In this document: positions 1-12,153 of the stretch, piece by piece
Position numbering within the stretch: the stretch's first letter is position 1
Layout: each line of letters begins with the position of its first letter
Assembly (NCBI GenBank): GCA_035236585.1
Contig: CP141137.1
Location: 46,956,057 to 47,020,056 of the forward strand
From: Warburgia ugandensis
Taxonomy: Eukaryota > Streptophyta > Magnoliopsida > Canellales > Canellaceae
DNA length: 64,000 bases
Direction: 5' to 3'
Made by a program: the position numbers and the translations under genes
Notes under the pieces: model-generated
Told to the model about the DNA's origin: nothing
Databases searched by the model: none
The model's input: the letters and a program-made list of their open reading frames with translations, nothing else

Positions 1-1139
1 GAATGCCTTAGATAGGCCAGATACGATCATCTTTGTGGGGTCTTTTTTGAGTAGGATCTTGAATGGGGTCTATTTATAAATTAAAGAGAAAATGTACGAT
101 TAAAATTTTTGAGTAGGGTCTTAATACTCCACTCCCATACACATGCACCCCCCATGGAGCCTCCCATAGTGATTTTCACAGCCTCTATTGTTCAACTTGG
201 ATAACCTTCTAACTCTACATTCTCTACTTTAATAGCTAGAAATGATTTTCCATAGGAGGTGTCTTAGCTTTTTGACATTCAACATGAGGATTTACCTACT
301 TGGTTTTCCTATAAAAGCCTCTCTGTTTAACTTAATTATACAATTCTCCAATTGGGCTTCCACTTGTGTGATCCATCGGCCAGTTCCATCAACTAGACCT
401 AATAGTAATGTCCCAAAATTAAGAGTCAATCTGGTGATTGAAATAACGGATATGTGTGTCTCTAAATTCAAATGAAAGGTCGCATTAGGTTGTGGAATTG
501 ATTACTATTGTGAAGAATCATTCTGGTGATTGAAATAACGACCTTCACATCTATAAAAGAAGAAACTTTTTCATTTTTCTACAAGTTTGTTCTAAATTTT
601 CTTAAGTTTCTCCTAAGATTGTTCCCCCAGATTGTTTTATATCTAATTTGAATTTAGTGGTTGTCTTTTGGTTAGTTGTTTATACTGACCTACAAAAGGC
701 TTGTATATCCTTAGAGTGATTTTTCAAGTGATCCCATAAACAATCTCTTAATTAAGAGATTGCAACCAAATATGTTTTAAAGAAAGTCCATTCATACACG
801 CTACATACATAGGCGGACTGTTATGTTGTTTATTCCATTTATCACATTTTGTCCCCATATTTTTTTAGCAATTACCACGCGGCGGGAAGAACTATGGTTT
901 CCAGGGAATGGAATATTATAATTAAGGTCCTACCAACCTTAATAAAGGTCTTTATATATTTTACTAATTGATGCAATTATCATTATTGATGTATATGATG
1001 CTTATCGAATGATGTAAATAAGTGTAAAAAAATTAAAAATTTCTATTATTGGTAATTGATTTCCATGCTGAAAGATGTTCAAGAGGCAATAAGGGAAAGT
1101 TTGCATCTTGAAAGTGGCGAAAGGACAAATGATCAGATG
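1..1139. other. Non-coding AT-rich flank
   Basis: No recognisable gene, RNA gene or classified transposon was found. Short open frames here are low-complexity and resemble no protein family I know. The only structure seen is the short direct repeat listed separately. Confidence 0.5.
430..540. repeat. 19-bp direct repeat
   Basis: The 19-base string TCTGGTGATTGAAATAACG occurs at 430-448 and again, identically, at 522-540. The 73 bases between them differ. This fits a small local duplication or a replication-slippage product. No function is implied. Confidence 0.6.
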
Positions 1140-2292
1140 AAAAGGAGGGCACGCACACACGAGAGACAGAGCACATGGGACATTTCTTGAAAACTTTAAC
1201 AATTCTCGTAGTACCCTAGAAAAAGTGGTCAACTTTGCTGATCGACCATAGGAAGGAGAAGCATTAAGGAAAGGGGATGATGCACAATGAGCCTTTCGTA
1301 TATTAGTACAAGAATGATGGATCACTAATTTAAAGTTCATCATGCGAAGAGTCTGGTGAGAGACTGTATAAGATATAATGGTGGGAAGTAGGGAATTTGA
1401 AAGTTATATAAATATAAATATAAGGTAATACTATAGACTAGTCTGAAGTTAATTGTCAAACTTCTATTTTAGATTGTGTAACCATATTTTATTTAAAGAG
1501 CAAGAAGAAAATAAAACTAGGAATTGATTTCTATGAACCTCGTAAATGTAGGTAGTTGACTTCACTTTATAGCTTGATAGCAAAAAGGGGCAAGTGAACA
1601 GACCTAAGGAGAAAGATGGGAAATGATAAAGTCAAGAGTTCTTGGTATTCTCAAACGCTATCTTTTTGTGACCTTTGGCATCATTTTTGAAAGATCTAAT
1701 CTCTTGGTTGGGTTCCACTATATAACCTATACAACAAAACTAACTCCAATTCAATGCTTGTAGTTTATATTTCTTTGTGGTTTAAATCTTAACTATTGAT
1801 ATTTAAATATATAAAAACAAAGTGATTAGAATCATGGGAGCCCAAATAAGATAAGACTCCTTAGATCTAAGAATAGATGTAAAAGAGCTACCATTTAAAA
1901 ATAATTTTCTACTTTTAGATTGAAAATACCAGAATTCTAAAGTGAGGTTCTTTAATGGCTAAACTGAGGATCTTTAACCAGGCCTCCGTATCAGTATAGC
2001 ACGCATCTTATTTAGCCCACCAAAAGTTAGTGGTTAAAGAGAGTTAACTGTGCGTGGATTTTGGCTAGTTTAAATGAAGGAAATATCTTCCTGACAAGAG
2101 CCACAGTTTATCATTTTCTGAGATTATGAACAAGAATTGTGATAGTGAGAGAGAATATGAAAAGACATGGGTAACCCAAGCTTAGGCTTTCAGAGGACGA
2201 AGACCATCCAAACTTAGATCTTTAATTCCAAGAGCCCCTAAAAGGTAGGATATTCCTTTTTCATGTACAACTAGCAAATGGTACATGCAGAC

Positions 2293-2334
<42 letters not shown>

Positions 2335-3560
2335 GCTAACAACATTGATATGTGACCTCACGAGCACTGTGGTACGTCTATTTATGAGTTCAACTTTTTG
2401 AAAGTCCGATGAGAGCACAAGCGACATTCATTAATTGTAACTAGTTCGATGACTTTAGAACAACGCAACCACCCTATACTAGAAAGAAAAGATGTACATA
2501 ATTTCCCTTGAGAAACCGTGATTGAGGTTGCCCTTCCCGGTAGTGGTGTCGGCACCAGCACAATCTACAACCAGTACATATGGTGACTACTAAAGATGAA
2601 CGGTGACAGTGCCATGGTTATGGCGTAAGCAGCCCTCGCAATAATTTATGTCTCCGTTGAAAAAATTGCACTGGGTGCTTGATTAACCTGTCCATTTCAA
2701 GCCCTTTTTCATCCCCATAAATACATCATTTGGTGTAATAAATTGAAAATAATTCAAATTACAAAATGCTTGAGGTCACATAAAAATCTGCCAGGAGTTA
2801 AAATTTCCTTAGAGTAAAAGGAGTCACATTTATGTATGCACTAATTAATTTCTATGAAAATGAGCAATTCAAACACTCCAACATGGAAAACCTTTGCAAA
2901 GAAGTCTTTGTCTTAGCTAGACGGCTCATTAAAGCTAAGTAGGCATAAAACGAAGAGATAAAGACCATAATTGAAGCAGGAAGTGCAGATATCACTTGGC
3001 CGGGAAAGTAGACTACCTATCAATGAAGCTGGGATCCACATCCCAATAATTTATGAAAAATCCATCATGCTGAGATAGGATCCTTGCACAATCGATTTGC
3101 TACATCTAGTCAACTGGTAATTGTATGAAACTTTTGAATTCAATAAGGGATTCGTATACAAATTAGGGCCCTTACTTTACCTACCAGACCATGATTGCTA
3201 CTCTTACTATATGATGCTTGCATATTAAAGCTACTCATACACTACAACAATGTCAATGTGCTTTTGATATTGCCCTGTCTTTCTCTGCCTTCAGCTGTTG
3301 ATTTGGTTCATAGGCAGAGATATGAACTTCTACCTAATTCTTTCATCCGCAAGGTACAACTACATGACAGAAATTTGTAATATGTACTTGAAAAAAAAGT
3401 ATATTTCCTTGTCATGGAATAGTTCAATTATAGGGGAAAAAGGAATTTGCAAATAAAGCGTGTGATCATGTTGGTAACGTGGCCGTCATCTAGCACTATG
3501 ATGGACTCTACATAGCTTCAAATCTGCACAGAGCTGATTGTGTTAACCTTCTGATAAATG
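1140..3560. repeat. Old tandem duplication, left copy
   Basis: This segment matches 5,400-7,740 in the same order and orientation at an offset of roughly 4.0-4.3 kb. Matching landmarks are GATGATGCACAA (about 1,277 and 5,511), GACTTCACTTTATAG (about 1,558 and 5,827), GTAGTGGTGTC (about 2,540 and 6,541), CTGTCCATTTCAAG (about 2,687 and 6,708) and ATGCTTGCATATTAAAG versus ACGCTTGTTAAAG (about 3,213 and 7,500). Identity is roughly 70% by eye with many indels, so the duplication is old. No intact coding frame is shared along its length. A short minus-strand frame with the residues LVV...DTTT...NH is visible in both copies. Confidence 0.6.
2297..2330. repeat. (GA)n microsatellite
   Basis: Seventeen uninterrupted GA dinucleotides. 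They lie in the left copy of the tandem duplication and have no counterpart of that length in the right copy, so the expansion came after the duplication. Confidence 0.95.
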
Positions 3561-3865
3561 GAACTTACTGAATGAACGTGGAAATTTTCCTACCAATCAA
3601 TCAATGTTTAAGGCCCATCACTTGAGCTGGGGCCTTAGATTGGTAGGAAACTTGATCGATCAGAGTGGCTCAGCCTCGGTGGTATTGACTTTGAAGCAGA
3701 AGATGATTACCCTTTATCAAATAGTAATCAATCGCACTAAATTCAAGATTGGAAAATAACAGAGTAATCCTACTCTTTCATGCTACTTATAACCCACGGA
3801 GTAGGCAAATGGCAGGTGACGGCAGCAACGGAAAGCTATTTATAAATTAGCAGCTTAACACTTGT

Positions 3866-4046
3866 GAAGGGGAGCCTTGGCGCAATGATAAAGCTGTTAT
3901 CATGTGATCTTGATGTCATGGGTTCAAGGCATGAAAACAGCCTCTTGCATAATTGCAGGGTAAGGCTGCATACTATAAACCCTTGTGGTTCACCCCTTCC
4001 CCGGACCTCTCGTATGCAGGAGCTTTGTGGACCGGGGCCACCCTTT
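3866..4046 (+). mobile_element. Au-type SINE
   Basis: This is a tRNA-derived short interspersed element. The head has an A-box-like stretch (GCGCAATGATAAAGC) and a B box (GGGTTCAAGGC). The body has the hallmarks of the plant Au family: AAACAGCCTCTTGCA, GGGTAAGGCTGCATAC, CCCTTGTGGT and CCCCGGACC, then a T-rich end. It is flanked by imperfect 15-bp target duplications, CAGCTTAACACTTGT at 3,851-3,865 and CAGCTTAGCGCTTGT at 4,047-4,061, with two mismatches. Such elements are transcribed by RNA polymerase III and moved by a partner LINE. This copy has drifted and is probably inactive. Confidence 0.88.
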
Positions 4047-4652
4047 CAGCTTAGCGCTTGTCTTGACCATCTCAACTAATGAAATATCTTATTCATCTCC
4101 TCTCCTCTGTTAATGCTGTAAAATGGCATACACAACTGCGAAACCTGTTCTTCATTAAGCCTGTTTGGAATGAGGAGTTTTAACTGAGAATTAAGTTACA
4201 CATTATCAGTAGATTTGTCCCCTGCTATTTGAAGCTTTAAAGCTTCCTGCACAAAAATTAGTCAGACTATATATAGTTATCCCCATGCCAAACAATCCGG
4301 ATGAGAATTAGTCTAATGCCTGACCCAACAGATGTCTAAAGTGAGCTTAACATTTTCTAAATTTGATGTCTCTTCTTGTGTGTCCTATCGAACTTGGTGC
4401 TTCTTGCGTTCAATCATGTAATTCATCTAGTTCGTTGTTCTTACGGATGCATTCCTCGTTCAGCCTTCTGCTTTTTTGGTGCAGCTTTCAATCATGATAC
4501 CAGGATTCATGGCACGCTTCCATCTTCAAGGTCCCAAGCGACTTCAATTGGCCCATTTTCTTAGTACTTTCAGACCCATGTCGACTGCGTGTTGTCTGCG
4601 AAAATGCTTTTATATCTATCACCGGGACAGGCCCTCTTCATCTAATTTATCC

Positions 4653-4839
4653 ATTTGAAAAATAAAGGGGAACCTGGTGCACGAAGCTACCTACATTTGC
4701 AGGGTCCAGGGAAAGGGCGAATCACAAGAATCTATAGTATGCAGCCTTAACTTGTATTTTTGTAAGATGCTGTTTCTAAGCCTCGAACCCACTACCTTAA
4801 AGTCACACAATAACAACTCTACCATTACGCTAAAGCTCC
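4653..4839 (-). mobile_element. Au-type SINE
   Basis: Read on the minus strand it starts GAGGAGCTTTAGCGTAATGG, has a B box GTGGGTTCGAGGC and then the Au body (AAACAGCATCTTAC, AAGGCTGCATACTATAG, CCCTTTCCCTGGACCC), ending in a T/A-rich tail near 4,653. The 15-bp string TCATCTAATTTATCC flanks it perfectly at 4,638-4,652 and 4,840-4,854. Perfect duplications suggest a later insertion than the copy at 3,866. Confidence 0.88.
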
Positions 4840-5399
4840 TCATCTAATTTATCCTTCATATTTTAATTAATAGTCCACAAATCCTTCTCCACTTTTCTTC
4901 TCCTCCCACTCTGAACTCTCATCAGCAAGCCCCATATTAATTTCCGAGCAAGTGATTGAGTTAGCAAATTAAGACTAAGGTCCGGCCGATTGACTATGAT
5001 TGTCCTGTTAATGGGATTATTCCAGCATGATGGCATAAATCTGACCATACAATAAGCCTTTACTAATGAGGCCCTAAGATTAGCTGAAGGTCTTCTATGG
5101 CTTATATTAGTTGATCCATCCATGCAATCATTGTTAATGATGAGAGATTACACCACTCGAATCGTCTAAAGTGTGTTACTAAAATTTTGTACGATGATGC
5201 TTCTTGAATCAGCTCTCCACTGTGTTTTCTTAACTTTTGCTTAACATGGCTAATTGATTTATATTTTTATATGTTCTGGTGACAGGTAGGAGCAAACATC
5301 AATCCTTCAGGGTGCCGAGAAAGCAAATTATCATATCTCAAAAGTACAGTAATGCACACAGAGACCCCAGAGAGAGAGAGAGCTTCATATTCCTAAACC

Positions 5400-7740
5400 A
5401 CCATGATTTATGTAGGTGGATATGATTTAAACTAGCAAATACTCTTAGGATGTGGTCAACCTTCGTGATCTACAACGGAAAGGAAGAAGTAAAATACTAA
5501 AGAAAAGAAGATGATGCACAAAGACCCTTTCGGTGATCACCGGCATGCATGATGGATTTGTTACATTATATTATAGAACAGCACATGATTAACCACTTGC
5601 TTCGAAGGACAATCTGCGATGGGTATGGTAAGTGATTCTATAATTAATACTGAGTGCTAGGAAGTGGAAACTAGAGTTAACCAGACATGTAGGACATAAA
5701 CAAGTGCGAAATTAGTTTTAAAATCTCTGTTTACTATTCTCTAATCTTATTCCATTTCGATGTATAGGATGAACTTAAACTTTGGCTTTGATTTGCATCA
5801 ACTACTACATGGAAAGTAGGTCCGTGACTTCACTTTATAGTTTAATAACAAAAGGAGCCACATGAATAGGCATGTAAGAGGTGAAAGATTAAACAAAGGA
5901 AAGATGATTGTGAGAGCTAAAACGATAAACATAGGCAGGAAAAGCTAAGGAGAGAGAGAGAGAGATGAAGGAGAATGGTTAGATAATTGACAGAGAAACC
6001 AGACTAGACCAGAAGATATTTCCAAAAGCAAAGAAAGAGCAATGAGAAGGACAAGGGTTATCCAAGCCGTGTAAAGATTAGGAAACAAAAGTAGGAACAT
6101 TGATGTTACTTTTGAAAATTTTATATAGTATATTAAAATGTGATCACATTGTGACCTATGCCTAGATCCTTAAAAAGTAGGAGAGGAACTTGGTATTGTA
6201 CATAGTATTTATAGATTTCAAAGTGGGTGCCCTCTAAAGCAGGATCAGTTTCTCCTTATATAGTACACATACTGTGGTTTACTTATTTTTTGGAAATGCA
6301 CCTTTATGTATACGTGAAATTCATTAAGAACTGAGAAGACTAGCTACTCGGTTAATGACTTCAAGAAAATCAGAATCTCAAGTCAGCTGAGCAATTATTT
6401 CAGAGACGTTCGTAGATTCCAACATCAACTTTTCATGCAATCGAAGGACCAAATTAGAAAGTAAAACAACATAAATTCCACTAATCAGCAAGAAATAGAT
6501 GTTTTCGCCTAAGCGAACATGGTTAGGAGTGTCCTTCAAAGTAGTGGTGTCACCACTAGCACGATCAGAAAAGATGACAACGAGCACTGGGTAGCTCAGA
6601 ATCAACAACGATAGTGGCCTGATCCGTTGTTGTTACAAAAGAACACAAAGATTGCTGTGACTGTTGGTCTGCAATGAAGAAATTGCTAGCCAGGGTACGA
6701 CGTTGAGCTGTCCATTTCAAGTTTTTCTATCCTTTCATTACGTCGCTTCTTATGGTTCATTGTTGGTAAAGTCAAATTAAACAAATGCTCAAGACCACAC
6801 AAGGCTTAAAGAGGACAACCTTCTCTTAGAAACTATTCACAGATTTTACATGGATTTTCTTTTGAAACTGACATAAAAGTTATTTTATCACCAAAGAGAT
6901 GAAAGAATTTGACCATGGACGGAGCATTCACAGCTGTTTGTCTTGTTAGATCCGTTTTAGACATCAAATAGCAAGGGATATATAGGATGGATTGCTATTC
7001 GATCCCTTGCCAAACAGCCTCCAAGAGAGTTTTGGTTAGAGGGGGAAATAATTTCCAAAGTGAAGCAGGGTTGCAATTTTTCTGCAACAAATCATAGTAA
7101 GAAATATGTATCCAAGATCCAAACAGCCCAATTCCTAAACTGAGAATAAGGAAAATGATATCCATATACTCACTCATTCTTCAAGTGAAACTCTTGACTT
7201 CAGTGGATAGTTTTTGGGAATTCTAGTGTCTAAAGCTACAAAATGACAAGTAGCATTATTGTAATAGTGCAGATAGCACCATTTTCCTGAATATTCTTAT
7301 AGATTAGTATGGGCCTGCCCACCTTCATAATGGAACAATTCTATCATCTTGAGAGTAATCCTGGCACAATCCATTCGCTACATATTGTCAAATTGTAGTA
7401 TGACACTTTTGAATTTCAGGTGGTGTCTGGTTTCTTATTTGAATACGAGGGCCCTCTCTTCACCACTACAGGGATTGTGAGCATTCTTTATACTACATGA
7501 CGCTTGTTAAAGGTACTTATGGGACAACGTCATTGCCTTTTGACTTTGCTTGTAGAGTTTGATGTGAACTTCTACCAAAGAATTTGCTATGCGGTTGAAC
7601 TGTTCAAGGTACAATTATGTGAACAGATACTTGAAAGTACATCCCGAAGAGTATATCTCCAATTTAGGAATGACAGCAATACTATGTTCTGTGCTTAGCC
7701 AATGCAGTGAAGGGGCGTTTATGTAGTGGCCTCCTATCAA
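5400..7740. repeat. Old tandem duplication, right copy
   Basis: This is the partner of 1,140-3,560 (landmarks given there). Its right end is split by the large hAT unit at 7,749. The sequence after that unit (19,471 to about 19,520) continues the similarity to the left copy. The duplication therefore came before the transposon insertion. Confidence 0.6.
6378..6608 (-). other. Short hydrophobic open frame, unrecognised
   Basis: A 76-codon frame with two hydrophobic stretches, LILSYPVLVVIF near the start and NIYFLLISGIYVVLL in the middle, and the string SGDTTTLKDTPNHV between them. The left duplication copy (about 2,480-2,600, minus strand) shows a similar short string, YVLVVDCAGADTTT, but it soon loses the frame. 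I do not recognise the family. It may be an exon remnant of a membrane protein, or chance. Another small minus-strand frame with one hydrophobic segment lies at 6,995-7,177 and could belong to the same ruined gene. Confidence 0.2.
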
Positions 7741-7760
7741 CTTGTAGATAGGCCTGGCAA
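7741..7760 (+). repeat. Left target duplication and hAT terminal inverted repeat
   Basis: CTTGTAGA is followed by the terminal repeat TAGGCCTGGCAA. The repeat pairs perfectly over 12 bases with 19,451-19,462. TAGGCCTG-type starts followed by CGTGTCGTG-rich subterminal DNA are common among plant hAT elements and their short derivatives. Confidence 0.85.
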
Positions 7761-7980
7761 TTCAGGTTGGTGGGTCGTGTTTGTGTCAACACAAACACGA
7801 CACGATTAATAGTCGTGTCAAAAACCTATGACTCGAACATGACCCGGTTATTAAAAAATTGACACGACACGACCCATGTAACATGATTAAGTAACTGAGT
7901 CGTATTTGGATGACATGACACAAAAGAAAACGACACAACACGACACGACATGACATGAAACGACACAATTCGTTAATATG
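7761..7980. repeat. Left subterminal CGTGTC/GACACG motif region
   Basis: Many copies of GACACGA, ACACGAC and the inverse TCGTGT are packed just inside the left end, for example AACACGACACG, GTCGTGTC and ACACGACACGAC. In hAT elements such subterminal motifs are bound by the transposase. The right end (19,246-19,450) has the same motif type. Confidence 0.75.
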
Positions 7981-7981
7981 A

Positions 7982-8220
7982 GTTACTCAATAATTGTCCT
8001 ATACAACCCTAAAATATAAGATGGTTATTTAATAACCGTCCTATATAACATACAAATATAAGACGCCCACTTGTCAACTGTCTTATAAAACGTATAAAAA
8101 TATAGGACGGTTTTGTATTAACCATCCTATAGCCTATAGGAACCTACAAAAATATATGATTGTAAAACCTTTAATTATATAGGATGGTTACTTATTAACC
8201 GTCCTATATAACATATAGGA
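7982..8220. repeat. Palindromic array A
   Basis: About four inverted units, each of the form ATAGGA(C/T)GGTTA...TAACC(G/A)TCCTATA, separated by short AT-rich linkers. The whole block matches 18,934-19,170 in the same orientation at close to 90% identity by eye, including the linkers, for example CTATATAACATACAAATATA and ACCTTTAATTATATA. The two blocks are therefore direct repeats and not a pair of inverted ends. Confidence 0.8.
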
Positions 8221-9030
8221 GCACAACTATAATCTTCTAATTCTGAACTGAATCTCTAATCACCTGAAAAGTTAGCCCCAAATGAATATTTCTGATCTTC
8301 TAAAGGGGATGATGCCTTGATGCAAATGCTTCATCGATTAGGTTATTGGAGCTCTCAATGTTGTCTACTCCTCCTCAGATGCAGCAATGAGGTTCTGTAG
8401 CAAAAAATCAGAAATTGCATCTACTTTTTCAGTGTTTGAGTTCAGAACAATAGCACATAGCATGACACTTAAATGCTTAACTTGGGTAAGATGTCTTTGT
8501 TCAAGAACTTCATATTCATGCTTTCTTGTATAGGTTGAAGAGCCAGCTAAACAGGCTAGCACGACCAATGAATGAAATTGTTGCAAATGTTGTCGAGGAC
8601 CCAATAGTACACTTTTCAATGAATGGAAAGAATAGAAGAAGACCAGATGGCATGGGTCTTTCAGTTATGAACTAAAATTTTCAACCCTCACATGAATTGT
8701 TAGGATGGAATTCATTTCCCCAACTCCTTTTATGCTCCACACGACAATTACACAGAAAAACACAGAAAGCATTACCAACTAGTATTGGTGAACCTTGTTC
8801 CATACCAAATTACCAATAAAGTTCTTGCAATATTTTATTTAGAAGCAACACAGTACTTTACACCACTCACATGAGGACTAAAAGAGATTCAAATGAATCA
8901 AATAACTGCAATAGTAGTAAATAACTGGGGATTAAATAGCACATGAGAGAAATCTACTTCCATCAATATATCAAACACAACAAATTAATATAAGTTAGAA
9001 AATTATACAAATTAATCAAAATGAATTGTT
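8221..9030. other. hAT 3' region without a recognised gene
   Basis: This lies between array A and the C-terminal end of the transposase. The minus-strand frame at 8,365-8,619 has no recognised domain. The rest is AT-rich. It probably holds the transposase 3' untranslated part and spacer. Confidence 0.4.
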
Positions 9031-11510
9031 CTAGAGTCTTTAGTTGGTTGAGGTGGTCTTGCACTGCTACTTATGCTTATAATGTCCTCAGCAAGCTCAT
9101 CTATGGCAACTGTAATGGGAGAGTCTATAATCATATAGAATTAACATGCATTAATCATTACTAAGCTCACATAAAATATAGTTTAAATATAGAATCATAA
9201 ATTATTACCTTTCAATCCATATAGCTAATCTCTTACACAAATCAGTGCTTACACTGTTTTTGGCTTTAAAGCAGGTCTATATTGGTCAAGAACTCGACCA
9301 CCAACACTAAAAGCAAACTCTGATGCAACTATAGATATGGGAATACTCAAGACATCACGAGCCATGGTAGCAAGTTTAGGATACCAAAAATCAACATTTG
9401 AATCAAATATAAATGTAAATAAGATTATAAAAAATATTGTTTTTATGAGACAAGAGATTATTAATCAACCAACCTGTATTGATTGCCTTTCCAGAATGCA
9501 AAAATGTCTAGCTTTGACTCTTACAATCTTGATTCATTCAAATAAAGCTTCAATTGTAATTTTTGCACAGCCAAAGAATCTCCTTCACTTTCAAATGAAT
9601 CAGATTCTTAATGCAAATACAATTATATTATTTAACTTAATATAAGACAATTCATAATAAATTTTAATATGCTAAGCGACATATAATGAAAGATATAATT
9701 ATAAATATAATTACCTTCATGAAATCTAAAACCTCTTGACTATATGACAAGTTCTGTCTATCATCAGCATCAAGAGCACTACCTCTAGCCATTAGGGAAG
9801 ATGATGAAGGATTAGGGGAACTCTTAACCATATATTCATTGAAGAGAGAGAATAACTTTTTTCAAACTTGAGCAAACTCCAAGCAACTATTACCAAATAA
9901 TTTCTTGTATGAGAATTCCACAAAGGAGAGCTTATATTGAGGATCTAACACACATGTAATTGCCAAAATGGTGCTGAATTTAGACTAGTACTTTGAAAAC
10001 TTGGCAAACATTTGGGTAGACATACGCTTCATATAGTCATCATCACTTCTCATGTATTGTGTTAAACTCAAATAAATTACAAATGCTGCACGAAATTAGA
10101 GATTTACTATGGAATACTTGGAATCAGAAAACATGCAAGAGCATCATAAAAAACTGCCAAAAACGTTGAAATTTTTGTAGCCTTCTCCCATTCATCGATA
10201 GAAGGACAGTGCTTATAATTTGACTCACTTAGTTCTAAGTGAAAAAATGCACATTGATAACAAAGAATACTTTCAAGCATCACATAGGTTGAATTCCATC
10301 TTGTAGGACAATCTTATCTTAAGCCCTTTTTTGTCTCAATTGACATGTGATTCGCACACTCTAAAATATTTTGTTTTCTACTTATGCGATGCTTTGACAT
10401 ACTTGATACTCTCTCAAATTTTTTAAATAGCATCATCTATTTCTTTCAAACCATCTTGCACAATCAAATTCAAAACATGACAACAACAACAACAAAGATG
10501 AAAGAACTCTCCACCACAAATAAGAGTGTTTCTAATGTCTAATTAATGCCTTAACAACTCAATAGGAGAATCATTAGCAGAAGCATTGTTTAAAGTGATT
10601 GAAAAATTCTTTTTCTCAATCCCCTATTCTATCAATCATGAGTATACCTTTTCTGCTAATGATATTCCATTATGTGGAGGTGGTAGGAAACAAAAATGTA
10701 ATATCCTCTTGTGTAAGACCCACTCACTATCTAGAAAATATGCTGTGAGACTTATATAACTATCAACAATACAAGAAGTCCACAAATCAGATATCAAACT
10801 TATCCTACCAGGTGCCAACTCTAACATCTCTTTTATCTTTCCTTTTTCTCTTTTATACATTCTCAGAACATCTGCTTTTAATGTATTTCTACTAATCAAA
10901 TGTAAATTTGCACACAAATATTTTAGTAGAGCTCTAATTCCATCATACTCAACAAATTGGAAAGGCAAATCATGCATAACAACTACAGCTGCTACTAACT
11001 CACAAAAAACTTCAGGATCAAACTTATTATCTGAACTTAGTGACATACTCCCCTGACTTTGAGATAAAAGCAATTGACCTACATTACGAGAAGAGCTTCG
11101 TTGACAAGTCTTTATATAACGTTTTAAGTTACCTATACCAAATTTGTTGTCGCAAATATATATCACAAAGCACTTCTTGTAGTTACACCTTTGCCTTCCA
11201 TCTTCTGATACCAGAAGATGTTTAAAAAAATTCCAAACTGGAGACATTAGCTTCTTATGCTTTTTACCTTTGTTAGATTTTGAAACTAACTCCACGTTCT
11301 CCAAATCAGTAAGCTCATCATCGTCGTTGTCGTGCAGTATATTCAAATTATCAAAAACATCAATGCTCCCAACTTGTGCCTGACAAGCAAATTTTAGTTC
11401 ATAGTAAACACCAATTACTAATAAGGGAGTGAGGAATGAAAAGAGAAACAATGATAAAGAAATAACAGAAAACAAACACACACCTATGGTACTGTAGGTG
11501 TTCTACTCAT
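9030..11510 (-). pseudogene. hAT transposase, BED-finger type, decayed
   Basis: Minus-strand remains of an Ac-like (RICESLEEPER-type) hAT transposase. The longest open part, 11,481-10,636, holds an acidic leader, a BED zinc finger (SPVWNFF, then CNYKKC with the later His region), and the start of the RNase-H-like core (ELVAAVVVMHDLPFQFVEY, ISLISDLWTS). Further along in broken frames come CPTRWNSTY with MLES (about 10,290) and DEWEKATKISTFLAVFYD (about 10,150-10,200). The C-terminal dimerisation region follows, with MARDVLSIPISIVASE and FAFSVGGRVLDQYRPAL (about 9,390-9,250), and then an exon ending DELAEDIISISSS (about 9,060-9,120). Stops interrupt the frame, one of them just after KPKTV, and the first exon near 11,510 also reads into a stop, so this copy should not make transposase. 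Confidence 0.85.
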
Positions 11511-11664
11511 TGTGTGAGAATGGTTGAAGATATTTGGGAAGAAAAATCTAAAAGAGATATAAAACTAGCTAGGGCTTTCATCGATTCATGCAAAAGATTA
11601 AGTGTAAATGTATTATTCCTCTCTCTCACATCGAGTTAGTAAATAAAAGGTAAATTAAAAACCT

Positions 11665-12150
11665 AATACAGGACAATTCGATAACAATAGTCCTATAATA
11701 TCACAAAATAAAAGACCATTACAACATAACCATCCTATATTATTGGATAGTATAGGACAGTTAAAACATAATAGTCCTATATTTGGTAAAAAAAATAAGA
11801 CGGTTAACAAATAACGGTCCTATTTTACTTAGAAATATAGGGCGGTTAAGAAATAACAGTCCTATAATTATACAAACATAAAGGACAGTTAGCAATGAAC
11901 CATCTTATATATGTTTAAAAATAGAGGACCATTATTTTGTAACCGTCCTTTAAGTATGATAGCTGTAATATGGATGGCTGCCACACAACCGTCCTATATA
12001 TATAAATAATATAGGATGGTTATTTGAAACCTGTCCTATATTATGTATTTAACTATTGTATAATTTATCTAATATAGGACCGTTATGTACAAACCATCCT
12101 ATAATTTTAAACATACAGGACGGTTAGATCATAACCATCCTATATTTTAT
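11665..12150. repeat. Palindromic array B
   Basis: A run of inverted ATAGGACNGTTA...TAACNGTCCTATA units upstream of the hAT transposase start. They are more diverged than arrays A and D. The unit is the same family as in A, C and D, so all four clusters share an origin. Such arrays could be binding sites for a transposase or its accessory DNA-binding protein. Confidence 0.75.
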
Positions 12151-12153
12151 AAT

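Noticed and set aside
2380-2600. AGADTTT string resembling a cytochrome P450 I-helix
   Set aside because: The rest of the P450 fold (ExxR, heme Cys region) is absent and the following residues do not fit.
3866-4046. tRNA gene
   Set aside because: A- and B-box-like strings belong to the SINE head; no cloverleaf with an anticodon arm can be drawn.
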